This document shows positions 1 to 3,777 of a stretch of DNA of 5,062 nt, piece after piece. Under the pieces are notes generated by a model. It did no database searches. It was not told the origin of the DNA and was given only the letters and a program-made list of their open reading frames with translations. The stretch covers positions 1 through 5,062 of the forward strand of contig CAINUH010000039.1 in the NCBI GenBank assembly GCA_903853735.1, in the 5' to 3' direction. The translations under genes and the position numbers were made by a program. The DNA comes from an uncultured Desulfomonile sp. (lineage in GTDB: Bacteria; Desulfobacterota; Desulfomonilia; Desulfomonilales; Desulfomonilaceae). Every line of letters starts with the position of its first letter. The first letter of the stretch is position 1.

Positions 1-164
1 CGATTCATCTCAAATCACGAAATTCTGCCATTAGCGCATTCCCTGTCGCCACCTGGTCCGATTCTATGCCATTAACCTCATGATATGGCGCGCGCGTTAT
101 CAGCAAAACAAAAATACTGCGCCCATTGGCTCCACTAACCCGAAATCGACTCGGATAGTTTCCG

Positions 165-184
165 AAAAGGACCGCGGCGCGGTC
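165..184 (-). terminator. Possible weak intrinsic terminator downstream of the reductase gene
   Basis: GACCGC (170-175) and GCGGTC (179-184) form a 6-bp GC-rich stem around a 3-base loop. Read on the minus strand, the stem is followed by C and then TTTT (168-165). It sits about 115 bases past the stop of the minus-strand rmlD-like gene. The T tract is short, so this is a candidate only. Confidence 0.3.
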
Positions 185-273
185 TAACACTGATTCGCGT
201 GTGTTCCTGTAATATCAGCGACGACGCCCACCTCACTATAAGATGTTTTCTCTCACAAAGCCACTTTTGCGAT

Positions 274-294
274 GGCGAATCGGTCTGATTCGTC
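274..294 (-). other. Hairpin just after the reductase stop codon
   Basis: CGAATC (276-281) and GATTCG (287-292) form a perfect 6-bp inverted repeat with a 5-base loop, extendable outward by a G-T and a G-C pair. It begins about 7 bases past the reductase stop. No T tract follows on the minus strand, so a 3'-end stabilising structure is more likely than an intrinsic terminator. Its function is inferred from position only. Confidence 0.3.
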
Positions 295-300
295 GGCTCT

Positions 301-1176
301 CTACAGAGTCCCCCGCGCACGCAAGGCCAAATAGTCCTCAAGAGCCTCTTCCCAGCTTCGCAGAGGAGAGCCGGTGAGTTTGATGAACTTGGAGTTATCC
401 AACACTGAATAACGTGGCCTGGGCGCGGGCCTGCCCAAATCCTCCGTGGTGGCAGGCTCGACCCGGACATTCGTGACTCCAGCCCTACTGATGATCCTCA
501 CGGCAAAATCGTACCACGAGGCCTCGCCCGAATTTGTAACGTGAAAAGTTCCACGGGCCCCCAAACTACATAATTGAATCACAGCCTTTGACAGATCACA
601 CGTGTACGTTGGACGGCCTCGCTGGTCGTTGACCACTTTGAGGACATCCCTTTTGCCGGCCGCGTCCAGAATTGCCTCGACAAAGTTTTTCCCGTGCAGG
701 CCGTAGAGCCATGAGGTGCGTATAATGCAATGGGCGTCGGGGAGCAATTCCCGGACCTGCTTTTCTCCCTCGGCCTTGGATTTGGCGTAAATCCCCTGCG
801 GGTTCATCGGATCATCCTCTTTGTAGGGCCTCCCTTCAGCCCCGTCGAACACGTAATCCGTGCTCAGTTGCACCAGCCAATGCCCCAGCTCGGAAGCCGC
901 AGCAGCAAGATTTTCAGCACCCCGGGCATTTACACTGAACGCCTCGTCCACCATTTTTTCACACCCATCCACATCCGTGAGCGCGGCCAGGTTGATAACC
1001 ACTCCTGGATCGAATGGAGATAGAGCCTTTCTAACCGCATCCTCGCTCCTGATGTCCACCTCTCCCACGTCCAGACCCGTGACACGGGCTCCAGTGTACC
1101 GCAGAAGATCCATGAGATCTGCGCCCAACATTCCCGCTGCCCCTACAACAATGTAAGGCGCGTCAAATCCGCCCAT
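301..1176 (-). CDS. rfbD: dTDP-4-dehydrorhamnose reductase (RmlD/RfbD family)
   Basis: A 291-residue NAD(P)-dependent reductase of the extended short-chain dehydrogenase type, the usual length for RmlD. Known family members reduce dTDP-4-dehydro-6-deoxy-L-mannose to dTDP-L-rhamnose, the last step of sugar-nucleotide synthesis for rhamnose-containing polysaccharide, in the cytoplasm. Visible signatures are the Rossmann loop GAAGMLG (residues 12-18), NLAALTDVDGCE (62-73), STDYVFDG (105-112, with T106 as the catalytic Thr), the YxxxK pair Y130/K134, RTSWLYG (153-159), NDQRGRPT (183-190) and RPRYSVLDNSKF (253-264). The ATG at 1176 has GGAGG at 1183-1187, six bases upstream. rmlA, rmlB and rmlC are not in the window, so the gene is an orphan here. 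Substrate specificity could differ slightly (another dTDP-4-keto-6-deoxysugar), but the family is clear. Confidence 0.93.
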   Translation of the reverse strand: MGGFDAPYIVVGAAGMLGADLMDLLRYTGARVTGLDVGEVDIRSEDAVRKALSPFDPGVVINLAALTDVDGCEKMVDEAFSVNARGAENLAAAASELGHWLVQLSTDYVFDGAEGRPYKEDDPMNPQGIYAKSKAEGEKQVRELLPDAHCIIRTSWLYGLHGKNFVEAILDAAGKRDVLKVVNDQRGRPTYTCDLSKAVIQLCSLGARGTFHVTNSGEASWYDFAVRIISRAGVTNVRVEPATTEDLGRPAPRPRYSVLDNSKFIKLTGSPLRSWEEALEDYLALRARGTL

Positions 1177-1182
1177 AGTATC

Positions 1183-1187
1183 CCTCC
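1183..1187 (-). promoter_or_regulatory. Ribosome binding site of the reductase gene
   Basis: On the minus strand GGAGG, within TGGAGGGATACT, lies six bases before the ATG at 1174-1176. It fixes the start of the RmlD-like protein just ahead of its Rossmann loop. I could not find a convincing -35/-10 pair further upstream; a TATAGT at 1245-1240 on the minus strand lacks a partner. Confidence 0.7.
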
Positions 1188-1327
1188 ACAGGTATCTTAG
1201 AACTTGAAGCCTGCATGCTTTTTCAATATTATTCGTATCACTATAGCACGCTTGATAAACAGATCAGTTGAAAAGCGGCCGCAAAACCCTGCAGGTGCGC
1301 GTCGGTCGGTACCACCCGCAAAATGGG

Positions 1328-1344
1328 TTGCGAACACTTGCGAA
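1328..1344 (+). repeat. Direct repeat TTGCGAA with a 10-bp period
   Basis: TTGCGAA occurs at 1328-1334 and again at 1338-1344, separated by CAC. The start-to-start spacing is therefore 10 bp, about one helical turn. The pair lies about 70 bases upstream of the GNAT-like gene. Such spacing fits a regulator binding one face of DNA, but no regulator is encoded nearby and chance is possible. Confidence 0.35.
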
Positions 1345-1358
1345 GCAGCGGTCGTCGA

Positions 1359-1372
1359 TGCACGAATGTGCA
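1359..1372. promoter_or_regulatory. Short palindrome, possible operator
   Basis: TGCAC (1359-1363) and GTGCA (1368-1372) are perfect inverted halves around GAAT, ending 42 bases before the ATG of the GNAT-like gene. Its position suits an operator or a small leader hairpin. No -10/-35 pair that I would defend was seen beside it, so the role is inferred. Confidence 0.3.
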
Positions 1373-1404
1373 GTAGGGCATTGCCTCCAACATCAAGCAA
1401 CACC

Positions 1405-1410
1405 TGAGGA
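1405..1410 (+). promoter_or_regulatory. Ribosome binding site of the GNAT-like gene
   Basis: TGAGGA lies four bases ahead of the ATG at 1415. It supports that start, which also gives a protein opening directly into a typical first GNAT strand. Confidence 0.6.
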
Positions 1411-1414
1411 TTAA

Positions 1415-2629
1415 ATGATTATTAGGCAGGTTCTCAAAAAAGATACGCCGGTCGTCAAGAAGGCCCTGGAATCATGGATTGATAAAGATCCCGGTATCCT
1501 GGGAATCCTGGAGGATCTTGTGGGAACGGGCTTTGGTGAACAGATAGGCCGTTGCTGGATAATGGAGATAGACAGGGTTGTCCATAGCGTCTGCCTGTGG
1601 ATTCCGGAAAACGCCGATGAAGTCCGAATCCTGGCCCTGGGCTTGCCCGATTCTCCAGACGATGTCCCGACAAAAAAGTTTCTCAGAGAACAAATTCTTG
1701 AATGGGCGGAAATGGGTGTGAAAAAAGCCAGGATCAGTGTTCCTCACGCCTTGGTCTCATCGAGTATCGGCTATTTGCGGTCGTGCGGCTTCATGTTCGA
1801 GGGCATGTCTTCCTCCCTCGATACCTCAGAAAAACCCGTCCTTCATTTTTGCAAACATTTTCTCTACCGCTCCGTACCACAATCTCAGGTCATGGACTTC
1901 CTCCGAGAATTTCTCATTGTCCTCGGTTACGAAATCAGGCCAGAACAAGAAGGTTTCGGATATCGTATCAGATCCGAGTTCCGCCTCCCCTTCATTTTCA
2001 GCCCCTGGCACCGCGTAACCCAAAGCGGAAGCGACATCATCATACACCCCCCCGCGAGAGTGCTGGAACCACACGAAGTGGAAACTTTTTTCTTCCCGCT
2101 GAACATTGTGCTTTCCAACGAGAAGCCCCTACTGCTGACCATTGAGTCCAAGAACGCGTGTGACTTGATCGATCTTCCCGACCGAACCGCCGGACAGAAC
2201 AGCCTTTTTGGGCCGGTTACTTTTTGCCGGCCACGGTCGATTCACCTGAGCGATATTACTTACACTCACCCTGGTGCGCTCAAAGGCGTACGTAAGGGTC
2301 TGCCTCTCCTGTTCTACGTAAACGGCGCCGGCGCGGTCGGATCCGGTCGAGTCGAAGATTGGGATCTGGACAAACCTGAAAACCTGTGCTCGAAATCCGA
2401 CCAGCTCGACAACAGCGATCTTGAGGCACTCAGAGAACACGCAGCCGGTTCAGGTTCCATGGCCGGGAAGGTCCTCGTCATACGCTTCGACTGGTACAGG
2501 CCGTTCAAAAAAACGGTGATGTTCGAGGAGATTCGAAAAATGGACGAAGGTTTCAATCCTCAGCACACCAGGGCCTTGTCCCGGAAGCTTTTTCAGTTGA
2601 TTCTTGAACGTGGCAACGCCCCGGATTAA
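1415..2629 (+). CDS. GNAT-like acetyltransferase domain fused to a C-terminal PUA/ASCH-like domain, function unknown
   Basis: A 404-residue, apparently soluble protein with no signal peptide or membrane segment. Residues 1-135 have the order of a GNAT fold: opening strand MIIRQV, helices at about 15-40, strands WIMEIDRVVHSVCLWIP (48-64) and VRILALGL (70-77), helix 86-101, strand ARISVP (105-110), and a helix leading to YLRSCGFMFEG (120-130), the usual GNAT end motif. The acetyl-CoA loop (Q/RxxGxG/A) expected after residue 77 is replaced by PDSPDDVP, so catalysis is doubtful. Residues 145-265 form a linker domain without a name I can give, rich in aromatic and proline residues (LPFIFSPWHR, PPARVLEPHEVETFFFPL). 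Residues 268-400 look PUA/ASCH-like: SDITYTHPGALKG, then GLPLLFYVNG, GSGRVEDW, and a closing RFDWYRPFKK and FNPQHTRALS. PUA-like folds usually bind RNA or modified nucleotides, so a role with nucleic acid is possible. TGAGGA (1405-1410) precedes the ATG. It lies two bases from the next gene's earliest start. Confidence 0.8.
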   Translation: MIIRQVLKKDTPVVKKALESWIDKDPGILGILEDLVGTGFGEQIGRCWIMEIDRVVHSVCLWIPENADEVRILALGLPDSPDDVPTKKFLREQILEWAEMGVKKARISVPHALVSSSIGYLRSCGFMFEGMSSSLDTSEKPVLHFCKHFLYRSVPQSQVMDFLREFLIVLGYEIRPEQEGFGYRIRSEFRLPFIFSPWHRVTQSGSDIIIHPPARVLEPHEVETFFFPLNIVLSNEKPLLLTIESKNACDLIDLPDRTAGQNSLFGPVTFCRPRSIHLSDITYTHPGALKGVRKGLPLLFYVNGAGAVGSGRVEDWDLDKPENLCSKSDQLDNSDLEALREHAAGSGSMAGKVLVIRFDWYRPFKKTVMFEEIRKMDEGFNPQHTRALSRKLFQLILERGNAPD

Positions 2630-2631
2630 CC

Positions 2632-3234
2632 GTGGCGGAACATACTCAACGGATGAGGATAACTACGATACCAATGATCTACGAGTACAGAGGAATAAGA
2701 CCCAGGATTGGTCAAGATGTCTTTCTCGCTCCAGGAGTAATCATACTGGGCGATGTGGAAATAGGCGATTACAGCAACCTGTGGTTTTATACCGTCGTTC
2801 GGGGAGACGTGAACAGCATCACAATCGGCAGGCACACCAATATTCAAGATCATTGCATGCTGCACGTCACTGGGGACCGGTTTCCCCTTAATATAGGCAA
2901 CGGAGTTATTGTGGGACACAGAGCCGTGTTACACGGGTGTACCGTTCACGACAACGCGCTTGTCGGCATAGGAGCCCTTGTTCTGGACGGCGCAGTGGTT
3001 GAACATGACGCGATAGTGGCTGCCGGCGCTGTGGTCACCCCTGGAACAATAATTCGCGCCGAGACCGTTGCAGTTGGTATTCCTGCACGTGCAGTAAGAA
3101 CACCCACCGACGAAGAAAAAGCCTTTCACAGACTCAATTGCCAAAGATATCAGCAATACGGCAAACATTTCGACCAATTGGCGCGGCCGATGCCAACATC
3201 CGACTTGCCGCCTACACACAAAGACTCACAGTAG
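2632..3234 (+). CDS. Gamma-carbonic-anhydrase-family protein (left-handed beta-helix, hexapeptide repeats)
   Basis: A 200-residue hexapeptide-repeat protein; family members are trimers with zinc or iron bound at subunit interfaces, and some hydrate CO2 to bicarbonate. Counting from the GTG at 2632, the three metal histidines are present as H79 (CMLHV), H96 (VGHRA) and H101 (VLHGC). The conserved VVRGD gives R57 and D59, and NIQD gives Q72 and D73. Repeats such as IGDYSN, IGRHTN, IGNGVI and VGIGAL fill residues 35-150, followed by a helical tail ending QYGKHFDQ. The acidic loop residues of the archaeal Cam enzyme are not obvious, so it is closer to the CamH/YrdA type, where activity varies. 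Possible starts are GTG 2632, ATG 2653 and ATG 2674. The family usually begins about at MIYEYRG, which favours 2674 (186 residues), while no strong Shine-Dalgarno decides it. It follows the GNAT-like gene by 2 to 44 bases, so they are probably co-transcribed. Confidence 0.9.
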   Translation: MAEHTQRMRITTIPMIYEYRGIRPRIGQDVFLAPGVIILGDVEIGDYSNLWFYTVVRGDVNSITIGRHTNIQDHCMLHVTGDRFPLNIGNGVIVGHRAVLHGCTVHDNALVGIGALVLDGAVVEHDAIVAAGAVVTPGTIIRAETVAVGIPARAVRTPTDEEKAFHRLNCQRYQQYGKHFDQLARPMPTSDLPPTHKDSQ

Positions 3235-3376
3235 TTTTCCAGCCCAAAGCGTCGGTATCCAGGTGCTTTCGCGGGCTTCCACGCCGCCCGCACAGTCGGG
3301 AATGCCTGATGTGCCTATTCTCAAAAGTCTTTTCGGTCAGGCTCGCCGTTTAATATATAAACCATTACTTTAATTA
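3235..3376. other. Intergenic stretch with two inverted repeats, no clear terminator
   Basis: GCGGGC (3271-3276) pairs with GCCCGC (3286-3291) around a nine-base loop. GCCTGA (3304-3309) pairs with TCAGGC (3337-3342) around a 27-base loop that itself contains the near-palindrome AAAAG-T-CTTTT (3323-3333). Neither stem is followed by a real T tract on the plus strand, so they are only possible 3' ends for the carbonic anhydrase transcript. From about 3350 the sequence becomes AT-rich and leads into the next promoter. Confidence 0.4.
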
Positions 3377-3405
3377 TTGACAATATCATCTTGGTATGCT
3401 TTAGT
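3377..3405 (+). promoter_or_regulatory. Sigma-70-type promoter with extended -10, for the small acidic protein
   Basis: A perfect -35 hexamer TTGACA (3377-3382) is followed 17 bases later by TTTAGT (3400-3405), four of six matches to TATAAT. TG at 3397-3398 gives the extended -10 form TGnTTTAGT. The surrounding DNA is AT-rich, unlike its neighbours. Transcription would start near 3411-3413, giving a leader of about 45 bases before the ATG at 3456. Confidence 0.65.
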
Positions 3406-3411
3406 AATTTT

Positions 3412-3424
3412 GTTGCTTGGCAAC
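3412..3424 (+). promoter_or_regulatory. Small hairpin at the predicted 5' end of the leader
   Basis: GTTGC (3412-3416) and GCAAC (3420-3424) are perfect inverted halves around TTG. If transcription begins where the promoter predicts, this hairpin sits at the very 5' end of the mRNA, a position known to protect some bacterial mRNAs from decay. It could instead be an operator overlapping the start point. Confidence 0.35.
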
Positions 3425-3442
3425 GGTATCCACACAGAACAC

Positions 3443-3450
3443 GGGAGGAG
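3443..3450 (+). promoter_or_regulatory. Very strong ribosome binding site of the small acidic protein
   Basis: GGGAGGAGATC (3443-3453) matches the complement of the 16S rRNA 3' end (AGGAGGTGATC) at nine of eleven positions, with GGAGG seven bases before the ATG at 3456. It fixes the start at 3456 rather than the in-frame TTG at 3417, which lies inside the hairpin and has no such site. Confidence 0.75.
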
Positions 3451-3455
3451 ATCGC

Positions 3456-3632
3456 ATGCCTCACTCACACAATATTGATTACTACATCGGCCAAATGGAT
3501 GATCAATCTCTGGCTGACGCCCTTTCAGACTTCGAGGATCCCCTCGAGGGCCGTTCCCTGGATCTCTTATCCTCCCTGGAAATCGACGACGATTTCGTTG
3601 ACGACCTCGCCAAAGATTTCGAAGACTTCTAA
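3456..3632 (+). CDS. Small highly acidic orphan protein, function unknown
   Basis: A 58-residue protein from the ATG at 3456. I do not recognise a family. It has 14 Asp and 4 Glu against one Arg and one Lys, a net charge near -16, and no Cys or Trp. There is no signal peptide or membrane segment. The N-terminus is MPHSHNIDYYIG. From about residue 18 two acidic, amphipathic stretches follow: SLADALSDFEDPLE (18-31) and the tail DDDFVDDLAKDFEDF (44-58), with Leu/Phe recurring every three or four residues (L19, L23, F26, L30; F47, L51, F55, F58), as in acidic helices. A consensus-like promoter, a near-ideal ribosome binding site and stop TAA suggest a real, well-expressed, single-gene unit. Such charge fits a partner-binding or nucleic-acid-mimicking protein, but that is inference. 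It converges on the repeat-protein gene with a 145-base gap. Confidence 0.75.
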   Translation: MPHSHNIDYYIGQMDDQSLADALSDFEDPLEGRSLDLLSSLEIDDDFVDDLAKDFEDF

Positions 3633-3634
3633 TT

Positions 3635-3643
3635 CCCCCCCCC
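3635..3643. repeat. Homopolymeric C9 tract
   Basis: Nine consecutive C bases start three bases after the stop codon of the small acidic protein. Being outside any reading frame, length changes would not alter that protein. The tract could vary by slippage or be a sequencing risk point. Confidence 0.6.
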
Positions 3644-3660
3644 TATCGTATTTCCTGAAA

Positions 3661-3690
3661 GCCGGGCGCAGCCACAGGCCTGTGTCCGGC
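3661..3690. terminator. Nested inverted repeat between convergent genes, possible bidirectional terminator
   Basis: GCCGG (3661-3665) pairs with CCGGC (3686-3690), enclosing a perfect 12-base palindrome CACAGGCCTGTG (3673-3684). It lies between the 3' ends of the small acidic gene and the repeat-protein gene, where a shared terminator would be expected. On the minus strand only TTT follows the stem and on the plus strand there is no T tract, so a classic intrinsic terminator is not shown. Confidence 0.35.
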
Positions 3691-3777
3691 GAGCCAATTG
3701 AGATCTTGGTGCAGGGTTTACAGAACGCAGAGACACAATAGTTCGGAAGCCTCGACGCTCCTTTCCCTCTTATCCCC

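Larger units (their letters stand above)
1..300. other. Intergenic stretch without a supportable gene
   Basis: No reading frame here has both a credible start and recognisable protein character. The longest minus-strand frame (61 codons, GTG start at 190) has no good ribosome binding site and no family resemblance. On the plus strand all three frames entering from the left edge meet stops within about 90 bases. The region holds an alternating GC run at about 86-95, a GC-rich inverted repeat at 170-184 and a second hairpin at 274-294. Both hairpins lie downstream of the minus-strand reductase gene and are the only structure I can support. Confidence 0.6.

Noticed and set aside
5..190. 61-codon minus-strand frame with a GTG start
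   Set aside because: No good ribosome binding site, no family resemblance, and the GC-rich inverted repeat 170-184 lies within it.
135..470. 111-codon minus-strand frame
   Set aside because: It overlaps the 3' part of the clear RmlD-like gene in another frame and has a low-complexity, Arg/Ser/Pro-rich translation typical of a shadow.
1275..1313. NotI-, SbfI- and KpnI-type sites clustered like a cloning polylinker (1275-1282, 1288-1295, 1308-1313)
   Set aside because: The sequence between and around them matches no vector sequence I know and runs smoothly into native intergenic DNA; GC-rich palindromes can cluster by chance.
1197..1407. Overlapping 67- and 68-codon frames on both strands between the divergent genes
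   Set aside because: Neither has a credible start signal or protein-like composition; the plus frame needs a TTG start.
3395..3400. TATGCT as the -10 element for the TTGACA at 3377
   Set aside because: The spacing would be only 12 bases; TTTAGT with TG extension at 17 bases fits better.
3417..3455. Extended N-terminus of the acidic protein from TTG 3417
   Set aside because: The near-ideal ribosome binding site at 3443-3450 serves the ATG at 3456, and the TTG lies in the leader hairpin.
3456..3632. Acidic protein as a ribosomally made, modified peptide precursor
   Set aside because: No Cys, no double-glycine cleavage site, and no modification or transport genes nearby.
3391..3741. 116-codon plus-strand frame overlapping the acidic gene
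   Set aside because: It lies in a different frame from the supported start, has no ribosome binding site and its translation is Ser/Thr/Pro-rich without family character.
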